Source of the DNA: Chionis minor
Taxonomy: Eukaryota; Chordata; Aves; Charadriiformes; Chionididae
Assembly (NCBI GenBank): GCA_013398295.1
Contig: VZSF01006845.1
Span: 155,254-219,253, forward strand
DNA: 64,000 nt
Direction of reading: 5' to 3'
Positions 27,701 to 39,243 of the stretch are shown here, piece after piece (within the stretch, counting starts at the first letter, position 1; each line of letters opens with the position of its first letter). The translations under genes were made by a program, and so were the position numbers. A model generated the notes under the pieces. That model saw only the letters and a list, made by a program, of their open reading frames with translations, was not told the origin of the DNA and made no database searches.

Positions 27701-28947
27701 GCTGGTTCTGGTATTTAACTCCACAAAGGGCAAAAAAGTAGAAATATAGCCGAGATAACAACCGCCTCTAAACCTCCTTCAGGTATGTATTCCAGCAAGC
27801 AGAACAGTGAGCAATCGACCACGCGAGGCAACAGCTGGACACTAGGGACGATTCGGGGTAAAGCTTCACATCCAATTAAACTCACATGAGTAGCTGGATT
27901 TCTCATTTAACCTTGCGTTTTGTAATTTCAGAGAATCTGTTTAACAGCTTACACGTACCACACCTACAAGGACACCTGTAGGAGAAGGATGACAGTTCCT
28001 TTCCCATTTACACACCCAGTGCTGCTTTACTGATGCACTGGAGAGCGGCTCTGTACTTCTTCCTCTACTTAATCTACTTTGTGCACCCCCAACCTTCCTC
28101 CACCCCTGCAACGCCAGCCTTCTGTACCAAAGTGGCCTCCAAAACATTATCCCAAATGAACAACATGAACTGACAATGCCACGAATTTCAAGGCTTTCAA
28201 TCCAAGCCCTGGAACAATAGTGCTGTCAGTAGCAGGGATAACAACAGAGTCAGTGTTTCACTGTCTCTGGGCAGGCTCCGCCTTCTCTCCCCCACACCAA
28301 CAAAACATTTCAACATGAAACTCTCTCCCTCAATGACGGTAACATTTTGACCAAGTCAGTTCCAGATAAAAAGCCTTGGCTGTGCCAGCTGTGAGGTCAC
28401 CTTCCCTACTGGAAGTCCCTGAAATTGCAAGAGCCCTTCTTTTCTGTCAAAATAAGGAAAGAAGAGAGAAGAGGCACAAGCCAGTCCCATGCCAACCAAG
28501 ATACAGTTCACGCAAAAGCGGGCACATGAAAAGGAATCACGCATATTATTTCTGGAATGACTTTTCAAATTAGCTCATGCAGCAGATCAAAAATGGAGAG
28601 CATATTTGTTTAGGGAAGATTAACTTAAATCAGTGGAAAATCTATAAAACCTCCGCAGCCATAAACCAAGGGTTTCCAATTACGCTGTCTGGTGGTCCTC
28701 AAACCTGAGTTCAGCTGGCTTCTGTGGGACCTAGCAGTATCCCCCATTTCAGCATAAGCAAAGTAGATACTTCTCCGAGGTATGAAAAAGCAGGATTTGT
28801 TTGGGAATGTTTGCTTTAAAAGAAAATCCAGACAATGTGCATTTATTCCAACTCATTCACCTCTGAGTGACCTTTCGTGCACAGCATAACTCCTATCTTA
28901 ATGCACCTTTACTGATGAACTTTAAAGCATTATAAAATTACACTTAC
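24765..28947 (-). other. DIS3L2 intron 5
   Basis: This 4.2-kb intron lies between exons 5 and 6, with donor GTAAGT and acceptor GACTAG. It contains a short TA/CA microsatellite at 26653-26671. Nothing else is recognised. Confidence 0.85.
26653..26671. repeat. (TA)n(CA)n microsatellite
   Basis: Six TA units run directly into CA units, followed by a variable TATG/TGTA-rich stretch to about 26690. Confidence 0.85.
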
Positions 28948-29001
28948 TGGAGATGGAATGAAGGCTTCATGGTACTTCTTAGGATTTATTCTCAAGGGTC
29001 C
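28948..29001 (-). CDS. DIS3L2: DIS3L2 exon 5 (start of cold-shock domain 1)
   Basis: This 54-bp phase 0-0 exon has acceptor TTTTAAG|GGA (AG at 29003-29002, behind a run of T) and donor CCA|GTAAGT (GT at 28947-28946). It encodes GPLRINPKKYHEAFIPSP, almost identical to the human segment. This is the first part of CSD1, an RNA-binding OB fold that helps the 3' end thread into the nuclease channel. It is too short to stand out as an open frame and was found from its peptide and splice sites. Confidence 0.96.
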
Positions 29002-29483
29002 CTTAAAAAAAAAGAGAAGGAGGAGAGAGATTATGCCTGAATCTTATTAATTTTATATAACATCAGTTAAATTAGAGAGCTGTGGGTAATATATCTAGTG
29101 TGAAACATGAGAGATACATCTAAATTTCCATTATACATTTCAAGTCTTGACAACTTAGCATCCGAGCAATTTCAAGCCAAGAGGCAGTTTCATGATAGGC
29201 TTAAGCTGATCTACTGCAGTCTGTCATCGAAGAGATGTTGAATCATTAGTTGTTGCTGCTACTGGGTGAACTGAGGATCCAAGCCCTCCTGTTCCCTTCA
29301 CACGTTTTCTGCTGAGCATCCACCAACTTCATTAACAAACAGACAATAGAAATGCTTCAATTTGTTTTGCTCTGTTTTGGAAAAGGAGAGTGTTGGGTTT
29401 GCTTATTTTGGAGGACAGGAGGAAAGAGGAAAAGCTGACCTGCTGAGCTTGCATAGCAGCAGATATCAGCCTTAGGGGGCTTT

Positions 29484-29547
29484 GGCTGCTTAGGCTGTTC
29501 CTGCAAACAGACAGTGGCTGCTTAGGCTGTTCCTGCAAACAGACAGT
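29484..29547. repeat. Exact 32-bp tandem duplication
   Basis: The unit at 29484-29515, beginning GGCTGCTTAGGCTGTTCCTG, is repeated without change at 29516-29547. Two identical copies imply a recent slippage or duplication event in DIS3L2 intron 4. Both copies lie in non-coding DNA. Confidence 0.95.
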
Positions 29548-30556
29548 AGCAGTAACTCTGTGATAAAGAACATTTCCAATGAAGAATCAAAAGGATTTTC
29601 CAAAAACAAACATTTAAAGTCTACAGGATTAAATTGTTTAAACATGTTTAAAGTCAAACCATCTTAAAGGCGTTTGAAACTCCATGGTCTACCTACTTCT
29701 GCTTTGTTATCTGCCAACTCAAAGCTCAAGTCACCTGCAACAAATTCGTGTCACCCCTCCAAAGTAAACCAACCAGTTTTGCTGCCTTTGCTCAGGTCCA
29801 TCCAAGAGAAAGGGAGAGCCAACCAAGGAGTTACACAGGCTCCGCAACAGGTTTCCATCCCAAGAGGGCCCTGGGAATTGTGATTCAGGCGGCCGCAGTT
29901 AAAACTGACAGCATTTGATTCTTACAGAAATATAACTAGGTATCTGCCTTCAGACAGGCTTCTGCTTTGGGCTGAAACTTTAAAACTTTCTCCACTTGTA
30001 TATTTGAAAGAACATTGGCCAATTTGTTACATGAACAGATTCCATCTGTTTGCACTTCTGTGTTAAGCAATCACAGGAACCTCTCACAGGAATTGCTTCC
30101 TTAAAAATTTACTGCGGCATATAATTTTTTTATGTATTCTGGGAAACACTTAGACGATAGGAAAATAAAGCTGATTACATGTGAAAGTTTTGCTGCCTTG
30201 AAGAAGAATTTGCAGATTTATGAAGGTTTTCCATTGTTTTTATTTGCTTAAGCTTGGAAATACCAGCACCATATATCCTATATTCTTTACGCATTATTTG
30301 AATACTTTGCTGCGATGTCTTATTTTGTGGCTTATGTAACTAGTATTAACGAGCACACTAGCCACATGGCAGGCACAACCCAGAACAACGGCACGAAAAC
30401 AAAGACAACCCACTGGGAGCAACCCTGGGGATACTTTATGCTTAGGCAAAGTGAGAGCTAACTCGCTGTCATCAGCCTCTATTAGCACTGGTACCCACTG
30501 ATGGAAAACATTCAATGGTCTTTTCCCCCCCCTTATTTCCCAGAATCAGCCATCAA

Positions 30557-30592
30557 AAAAAAAACAAAAAACAAAAAAAACCCAAAAAAACA
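30557..30592. repeat. A-rich low-complexity tract
   Basis: Runs of A interrupted by single C residues. This is low-complexity intronic DNA. Confidence 0.8.
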
Positions 30593-31602
30593 CGCTGCTA
30601 GTAAAGGAAGCTGCTATGGAGAGAAAGGAAAAAATGAAAAGGGATGGTCACTCTGCTTGACAACAAGTCAAATAATTCCCATACCAGCATCTACCCACCA
30701 GCACAAAGCAGATGAGGGGATATCCTGTGTTACTCCGCAGAACCCCCTTGAATAGTTTGGGACAGCTGTCAATCAGCCAGGTGCAAATGCCCAGTACACG
30801 CGTGAAAAATCAGGTTTTGTGTCCGTGGCCCAGAAGGCGCCAGAGCGGCTACGTGCACATGGATGCCCAGCTCAGGCAAACACAGAAGAGCGGAATGTTA
30901 CCATGTTTACCGTGCAGCGGGTTTCTCTACATTTTATATGCACTACCTAATTATGATCAGCATTAGAATTCTTACGTCAAGTAGCATTAAAATACTTCAG
31001 CTCTTTCCTTCAAGCAAGGAACTCCCAAAATTTATCTTAGAAAGCAGATGGGCCCTGTTATCTGTGCCTATGAAAATCCTGTTTACAATGTTGTACATTT
31101 CACGCTGTGATATCATATCTGGAACCAGTCACTCTCCCCATCTGCAATGAACAACTGTTCTCATATGTGTATTAGGGGGTGAGGATCTGGCTCCAGAGTC
31201 TCATGATGTCACACTAATGTTGTATTATTTTACAATAGCTTGCAAATAATAGCTGCTATATTTATCAGTGTTTTTATGTCAGTAGGGCCTTTGTTTTGAA
31301 AGGGAAGAGAAAGGTTTGCAGGAAGGTTTCTAAAACACTTTCTGATGATTCAAGTCAGCTTCACACATACTTGCCAAAAAAGTTTCTAACCTTATTGAGC
31401 TTCCCCAGCAAGACACAAAAAGGTCATGATTTCTCAAGTTGCTCTGCTAGAACCAGGGCAGGCAACACTCAGACTAAACTTCAAGCATCTCATATCACAC
31501 AGTTCATAACAGATATCGTAACACACATGCCTAGATTGGCATGAAGAGAACACCAAAACATGTCTGGGTTCAGGCATCTGCTTGCTACCAAGGCCACCTT
31601 TG

Positions 31603-31619
31603 GAAAAAAAAAAAAAAAA
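31603..31619. repeat. Poly(A) run
   Basis: A homopolymer of about 17 A in intron 4, with no recognised element attached. Confidence 0.75.
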
Positions 31620-34600
31620 TCCATGAAATCAGGGAAACCCCAGCCTTCATTCCCACAGAAGAACAGCTTTCTAAGGAAAAACACCCCCTTAGCTGCAAAG
31701 CAGGCTCTGCACCTCTGTATGCTGTGCAGTCTCGCTCCGCCTGACCCCAGCAGCCCTGCAGGGAGGGTCTGGGAGATGCTGGAGGCGTGGAGCAGACATG
31801 AGTTTCTGGCTGGTACTTCACAGGATGATGATGGTCCTTTGGGTCAATGTTCCTTAATACGTAACCTGACTTCATCTGTTGTGTATAGCCAACACCATCT
31901 GCTTACGTAACCACGCTGAAGTTATTCAATCTTGTTTGCCTTCAGACCAGCCGATGTGATTCCAGCCAACCTGATACGCTTGGTGTTTGCTCACTGCAGA
32001 CAGTTTTACGGGCGGGGAAGTGAGAAGTCTACGCACTCTTAAGCGCCTGAGCTCAGATGCCCTTTCTTGTGGAAGGACACTTCCGCACACGTCGCATGAT
32101 TAAATGAACCCAGGAATCCCGCAGGGCACACTTTTCCATGCTACTTATCGAAAACTGAGTTATGTCAGAAACAGTACCAGAAGCCATTAAGGCTAACGTT
32201 ACTGACGTAGCCTTAAAGATAACACTTTCGTTCTTCTTGATCTAGGAATTAAACTTCATGGCTTGTGTTTTATCTGAGCAATCTCCACGTCTGTGAGTAG
32301 TTTCCGAAGGCTGGGCTTTCAGGAGCATTTACTTGCATAGCTTCATTGCCAGGGTCCAACAACATCCTCAGAGTTTTTGGTAGGGTCTTTCCTCTCTAAC
32401 AGATCTCTCACATTCTCACGCAAATATATGCAGATCCAGAGTTACCAGGAAGCTCCAGGGGACGCCCCTGCTCTGTCATGCTTCTGTCTGGCTATCACTG
32501 AAGTTTGCTCAGGACCATCAGATTCACACCAATAGGTTTGTTCTCCTCTTCCACAGGCTCTTGTGGTATATTTTTGCCAGTTACTATGCCAGATCAATCC
32601 CCTGCTTTTGAGGATTAACACAACAGGTATTTGTTCACTGTCTCTTGTCCTTGTACAGAGCAGTGCTGAATATTTGTCCGTTCACTATAGCTGCTTTCAG
32701 GATCTCACCTATCCTGTTGGAGACCACGATGATGTATGATCTTGATGAGATCATAAGGATGAATGAGCTGAACAAGAGAGATACTGAGCTGGGGTGCCCA
32801 TGATCTGACACTCAGCCCTAAATGATTAAAACCAGCTTCTACAGCCTCAACCATTTCCCTGTTATGTGTACTGGATAAAAGAAAACCAGATGCAGCCTAA
32901 GAAAGCACGTATGACTCTTCCAGTTACGCAGCACATGACCTGGAGTAGACACTATGCATTTACAAGAATTAGGGATGCTTTTGCCAGAGAGCATGCAATC
33001 ACAGGTCCTCTGGGACTCATCATTTCAATGGGATTCTAAGGTAGTAGTCATGCTTTGATGTGCCTTATCTGCACCTGCACTCGACCTTGTAGGCAGTCTA
33101 CACATGCTGCACTTAATGGTTCAGACTGCGTTACCAAAAACAGGTGCCAAAACCACTCCTGAAGGTAAGGCGGAAGCTTTAGTTGCTGCCATATGTCATT
33201 ACCGCCATGGGGAGAAGTCACAACTCGAGGCTCCCATTTCTTCCCTCATCATTTGCTTCCCAGTGTGGATGTCCATGACAGTCTACAAAAAGGCCCTGGC
33301 CTAAGGTCTGGGCAGCCCAGTGAACCAGTCTGATCATCAGCAGGGATATGCCGCATAGTCATTTTTCTGAAAGCTAAGAGCTGATCAGACTGGTCTTCAG
33401 GGGGGAAACAGGCAATCTTATATGTGGAATCCTCATCACACCTCCAGAAATTATGCCATTATATTATTATACAAGAATTGCTATACAATTGTAACAAGAA
33501 ATCAGACAAAAAACAAGATGATGTCTCACAATACATTGCAGCTTCAATATATTGATGAAAGTAAGTGTACCAACCTCACCAGCATTACACCACTAATTAA
33601 ACAGCAATGCACCAGTGTGTGTTGGAGTAAACGATGCCTCAGCATGAGTGTCCACTGTGCCCTCACTGACTTCCACCTGCCTTTTTTCCCCAACCAGTGT
33701 GATCTCACTGGGACGTGGGGTGTGTCCTGAAGAACATAACATCATGCTGAGGACCATATTACAAGAGTGGTTCTATGACACCGTCCTCTTCTACCCCTCA
33801 GCAAACCTCAGCCCTGCCTGCCTTTATTGCAAAACTCCTTCGGAGATCCAGCTGCCCCCACAAATGGCAGGTCCACCCCCACATTTGGCTAGATATTCAG
33901 AGAAGAATTGCTGCCTAATTAAGGCTGCAGTTTTGCCACTCCAAACGGAAGCATAAAGTCCGACCTTTGGTCTTTAGAATCTGTAAAATGAGAACATGCT
34001 TATTGCTAGCTGTTCAAGGCAAATAACCTTACACACACAAAAACGTGTGTATCTTGATGAGCTCTTCAGCTCCATCTACTATCTGTGCCTTACTTCAGTA
34101 AACCTGACACTCTCATCGGTGGCTGGGTCAGCCCTATGAACTTAGGGGAGGGCAAAGAAAATCATGCAAGTAAATCAAGGAACCAGCACCACTACTTGGC
34201 CATTCGATATTAATTTTACCAGCTGCATCGTAGTTTATAACACTTTACTGCAATGCCCTGCTAGGCACAGCCCTATGAGACCCCAGGGATCACAGCATTA
34301 CTGACATCATCACTCTCCCTTTTTTTTATGGGAGGTAGACTTCCGGGAAGAGTTGATAGACTGCAAAAAGAAGAGCAGATCTGGAAGCTGAAGCATCTGC
34401 ACCTCATTGCTGAGAACTAATGAACATCCTTCCAAGAATTTCAGCAAGAAGCATCTTGCTAAGAGGACTCATTTTTCCTTACACTGGCAAAGACAGAGGC
34501 TGCCAGCACCTGCTGCTTGTTGAGCATCATTTGTAAAACTAAGTGCCTTCATGATAATGACTCTCATGGCTAGCAGACCGTCCAATCAGAACTCTGCAAT

Positions 34601-34845
34601 TCATCATGACTGTGGATCAGGAATTTTACAGAACAGACAATCAAACCAAGACCTATACTTCATCTAACTTAGAAGGTTTCATTCCACTTCTATAATCTCC
34701 TGAGAAAGGGAAAAAATCTTCCTCTAACATGTATAAATGGTACATCAATCCCCTGTCATGCAACCAGCTGACACCAATTTCCAACAAATGCCTGTGATTT
34801 CCACAGACTTATCACAAGAGCATGAATGTTCTATGTTCCAGGCAC

Positions 34846-34988
34846 CTGAATTAGCTCTCCCCTTTTCAGTCCTGCTGAAACATCTTCTTTTGACATGTAG
34901 GCTTCAAATATACTCTTCTTCCTCCCTCGAGTGGGTTTATTTCGATTCTTTCTGTCACCCGATGTTGTGACAGCAGCATAGGATCCTC
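34846..34988 (-). CDS. DIS3L2: DIS3L2 exon 4
   Basis: Acceptor TTTGCAG|GA (AG at 34990-34989) and donor ATTCAG|GTGCCT (GT at 34845-34844) bound 143 bp: two nucleotides completing a glycine codon, then 47 codons, ending in phase 0. The peptide contains the basic run [16 protein letters not shown] followed by [18 protein letters not shown] and ELIQ. This closely matches the conserved segment just before cold-shock domain 1 in vertebrate DIS3L2. The donor is weak beyond GT (GTGCCT). The exon is separated from exon 3 by an intron of only 301 bp. Confidence 0.95.
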
Positions 34989-35289
34989 CTGCAAACAAAA
35001 ATTCGTAAGTGTTATCCTGCCCACAAAACCTGTCTATGTATCTTAACAGCAGCTGTACAGAGGCTTTGTATTCAAAGCTGAACTTCTGAGAACAGTTTGC
35101 CTAGAAATACTGGCACTTGACTTCACAGCACCAAAAAGTCTGGAATAATCATATTTTACAAATAATCGACAGTCATTTACAGCTCATTTTAGAGTTACGA
35201 GCATTCACCCCAGCCCATCCTTTAATAGTGCTGAGCACATGCTTCAAGGCAGCTTATTCCTGAAGCGTGTACGCACTCTGCTTTAATAC
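34989..35289 (-). other. DIS3L2 intron 3
   Basis: This compact 301-bp intron lies between exons 3 and 4, with donor GTATTA and acceptor TTTGCAG. No repeat or other feature is seen in it. Confidence 0.85.
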
Positions 35290-35448
35290 CTCTGGGAGTT
35301 CCCAGTTGTCTAGGATTTATTCTGCTGTCTGAATTGTTCATTGTTTCTGTCTGCGATTCAGAGAGTTGCCTCTTCCTATCGAAGTTCTGGGGAGTTCTTG
35401 CAGATTCAGAGTTGTTTCTGGTCCTTGCAAACCCTCTCTTTTCTGCAC
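35290..35448 (-). CDS. DIS3L2: DIS3L2 exon 3 (contains the methionine matching the human start)
   Basis: Acceptor TTTCAG|GT (AG at 35450-35449) and donor AGAG|GTATTA (GT at 35289-35288) bound 159 bp. The exon accepts one nucleotide from exon 2 and donates one to exon 4. The first 36 residues are a basic, serine-rich linker containing ARTRNNSESARTPQNF. MNNSDSRINPRQLGTPRG follows and aligns position by position with the start of human DIS3L2 (LGTPRG identical, the exon boundary in the same glycine codon). The matching methionine is at 35341-35339, in a good context (A at -3). The frame stays open from the acceptor to this methionine, so the exon can serve either a short form starting here or a long form entering from exon 2. 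Confidence 0.93.
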
Positions 35449-37090
35449 CTGAAATCAAACACAGGTTTGAAATAACAGGGGAGGGAAGAGGAACCCCATT
35501 GCCAGCTTGTGGTCCTGGTGAAACTCATGGTCTGCAGTACTTCAGTATAAGTCACAACTGTGAGTCATGCTCTTTATCCAAAAGAAACCATGTCTTCATT
35601 AGTTCATTTGTAATCTGTTGGCTCTTTGTGCCCCTTAATCCACCACTAACTTATTTTAGCATAAATAAAACTCTGGAAATTACGATACCAAATTTGGATA
35701 CAACCCTTCCAAAATCCTGGGAAATTCATTAGGGCATATAAAATGTGAAATTGTTAAACTATTTCCAAAGCCCCTACCCTCCACCCCATTAGGCCCCCAA
35801 GTAGTGAGAAAATATAACTTCCCTACAACTTAATTAAGTAGTTCAGGAATAAAGGAGAAAAAAAAAATCTCAACAACCCGCCCTGGAGTAATTAACTTTT
35901 GGGCTACCAGAGGCAGCATGGTGCACGACACCACAAAGAAATGCCAAGGCTCCGAATGTCCAGCCTGCTCAGAATAGGCCACGATCATACGAAAATATTC
36001 TGCAAAGACTCACCCCTTCCTTCCCTGCCATCACCTCAGCCCCTTCCCTACAGCCAGGAGAGCAAGCAGCAGCTTCCAAAGCGTATGCCAACGCTGTTCC
36101 ACGGATCAGCACATTGGAATGCAACCCAGCGCCGCGCAGCTGCCCTCTTGGCCCTCCACCTGGATACTGAACATGTCATCACAGCTTTGCCTTCCAGCCC
36201 CTCCTGGCTACGCTCCCTGGGTCCAAGCTTGTACCTGCAAGTCAGAAAACGTGCAATGCCAACTTATGTGCTATGGGGCTATCCAAGTTACAAGGCAAAT
36301 TTTTTACTTATGGTATCCTTCACAAGCAAAATTGCAGATTGCTTCATAGAATTAAACTGAAGCAGTGAGATAAAAAAGTATTTTAAAAGCTGTACTTAAG
36401 AGATATTTTATAATATGGTACAATAAGAGAAAAATGCTACTTTACCAAGACACAGACAAAAAGTAACTTCCGTATATAATAGCAGGCAAATCAGCAGGAG
36501 GAGGGAGGGATCCTCGTAATCCAGGAGAGGAGACACCAAGACAGGCACGGTGACAACTCAAGGTGCCAGCTCAGGCCAGCCCGGGCACAGATTAAATGCC
36601 ACAGCAGTGTTTCCAAACGGGACAGTGAAACGCAGAGGGGGCCCGTGCGTTCAGTGACGTAAGGATAATGGCAACGTAGTTTGGCTTCTTTCTACATGCT
36701 GAAGCTTTTCACACTCTATGCATGCTTTCAAGGAGGAGACTGTCCGCGAGAGGTTGCAGCTGTAACACAGCAAGAGCGCAGCCACAAATTTAGATTTCAA
36801 CCGATGAGACGAGGCAATACTACCTGTACGGACCACATGATGAGACGGAACTAAAATTAACTGATTTGCAAATGCCCTAAGGGTCAAGAGACTGAGTTCA
36901 AAAACAAACACCGAAACTAAAAGTATGGATGAGAGAGATCTGAGCAGAATAGCTTTTGAATTGGCAACCTGGTTTGCTCTGGAGAGGTTTTTCAGAGACA
37001 TTTTGGTGAAGGAATGGGACTTAAACTGCAACAGGCGGGATCTTAGAAATACTGTTAAAAAAGCAAGGTGCTAGGCTGATCACCCAGAAA

Positions 37091-37239
37091 GGTCACGCAA
37101 TCTGCTTCGTTGGAGGTTCTTAAAAATAGGTGAGACAGACGTCTGCCAGAGTTGGTTTGAAAAGAGTAGTTTTTTCCTTGAGGTAGTGAAATGGATTACA
37201 CGAGCTCGTAAGGTCCTCTAAAGCCCTCGTTTCTATGAC
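37091..37239 (+). mobile_element. Ancient CR1-type LINE 3' end
   Basis: The phrases TTGGAGGTTCTTAAAAATAG, 'gacagacgtctgccagagttg', 'aaggtcctctaaagccct' and 'tttctatga' occur in the order seen at the 3' end of old amniote CR1 elements. The copy is much diverged, so it is older than the one at 604-750. Confidence 0.6.
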
Positions 37240-39202
37240 AGCAAGTCACAGAAAATACTACTATGATTTAAAGAACTTGGGATAAAAAGGAGGCTAAATC
37301 TTAACGTGTAATTAAGAAGGAGACAAAAAAAGAGAGCAGAAAATTAAAATGCAGAGGGGGAAAAAAGAGAAAAAAATGTCTTGTGAGTTGGGAAGTGAGC
37401 TGAGAGCCAGATTTAGCCACTGCAGAGCAGAGCTGCCCCAGCACTTGCACTGCCCATCAGTTCAGAAAGTTTGGGGCCACTAATACCAAAAATAAGGCAC
37501 AGCAAAGGGTGGGGAAGCACCTTGCCATGCTGAAAGGTAGAAAGCCTTTGGCTTGCTATCCAGTGGGATTTTTCATCCACTCAGACTGGGATGGAAACTC
37601 AAAGAAAAAATTTACTAAGATGAACAAGCTCTGCTTTGACACAGCTGGCTTACAAGCGAGCTTACACACAGCCACTTTGGACACTTATTTGACCCCCTTT
37701 GCGTGATGTTTATGGCTAAACAAAACCACCCCTGTCACAAAGCCACAGACAACTGTCACAATTAGCATTCAACTGGAACACATTGAATTCTGCACAACTA
37801 TGATTTCTTGCATTTCGCCTTTTAAAAGAAAGAGTGCTAACTACAGGTTCCCATCTGTTTCAACTGGATTCAGTATTTGCTTCTGTAATGTGCCTGTCCC
37901 CTAAACCTGGAAATTAGAAATACTTTTCATGATGGGCTTTCCCACTGTCCCTGCTGCCCAGGATTAATATTCTGATGAATAAACCAACATCATTCCACAA
38001 AGCAAATGGTAACTTGACTACTCTATAGATAGCGTAGGATATACCGAGACTACCCTTTCTGAAATAATTGCTATCACTAATTTATTTAAACTCTGTTCCA
38101 GCACCAAGTGTGTCAGAAGTCTGAATTTTTCTGTGGTGTTATAGTTGTGCGATTTGTAAGATATAACAAAATCTTTTAAGGTAAGATGTCGCACAAAGTA
38201 ATAACACATTCCAGGCAGTAAAATAATCAATGACTAAATAAATCAACAGCATGAAAAGTTAAAAACAGCTTCAGCAGAAGGGAGACTGAAGTGTGGCGGC
38301 TGGGAGCACAGGGTGGTGGATATCTCCTAACAGGTGGGTCGAAGAAACCACAATGCACCAACGTATGGATGCGCAGAACCACTCAGGCTTGAACGCAGAG
38401 CAACTCGAATGCAAGACACAGATGTATTCACAAGACACAGCAAATGCAACATGTTCGGGTATGTTTCACTGGCTGCACAGATGATGCAGAGCGGCTCTCC
38501 ATGGATGCAGCTACCACTTGCCTGGGATTTCTAGGCGTTCTGCCATTTCCAATGGGAAATAACACAGGAGTAACGATTTGAGGAAAAATGGTTGACTGTT
38601 CATTGCCTGAACAATGAACAATGTCTCCCTGGAGGGAGACAGGCTGAAATATCCCCAACACCTGTATCAGGCAAGGAGGCTGCCTACAAAGGTGACAGAG
38701 GGACACCTAAACAGGACCAGGTATTCTACAGGCAAAGCAGGGAACCACCTCAAACTAGCCAAGGGGAAGCACTTGTGGGAAGTAGAAACACACAAGCAGG
38801 AAAAGGAGCGGAAAGTATGGAGGCAGGGGCTGACTCCAACCCAGGAGCCCAGTCCGGCATCCCTCATGCAGGCAGCAGCAGCTGGTTGAGCTCCTATGGA
38901 AGGACAGTGCTGGAGCTCAATCTAGAATCCAAACCATCACACTTCATCCCTGTCACAACAACAACAACATCACGCAATGGCACATTTCGGTCTTTAAACC
39001 TAAGTACCTATTAATCTTTTCTTATTTTGGAAAAAAAATGCATGCAGGCAGCTTCCCAGAATAATTGATCTGGCTTACAGTAAGAGAGGAGGCTTGATGT
39101 CTTAAATCAGTTTATTTTGACATAATTTATACAAAATCACTCTATAGTTTAGGTTTTGAAAAGTACTGCATTTAATTAAATTTACATGTATTAGTCAGTT
39201 GA

Positions 39203-39243
39203 TCAACTAGATGGTCAACTAAATCAACTAGAATGTTCAACTA
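39203..39243. repeat. Cluster of four TCAACTA heptamers
   Basis: TCAACTA occurs at 39203, 39215, 39224 and 39237, a degenerate short tandem repeat in AT-rich intron 2. Confidence 0.7.

Larger units (their letters stand above)
29002..34845 (-). other. DIS3L2 intron 4
   Basis: This 5.8-kb AT-rich intron contains an exact 32-bp tandem duplication near 29.5 kb, an A-rich tract near 30.56 kb and a run of A near 31.6 kb. No coding exon is recognised. Between about 32.6 and 33.3 kb there are short open stretches broken by stops that match nothing I know. Confidence 0.8.

Noticed and set aside
32640..33300. Interrupted coding-like stretches on the plus strand
   Set aside because: The longest uninterrupted part is under 60 codons, with stops around it, and it matches no protein I can name. 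No basis for calling a pseudogene or viral relic.
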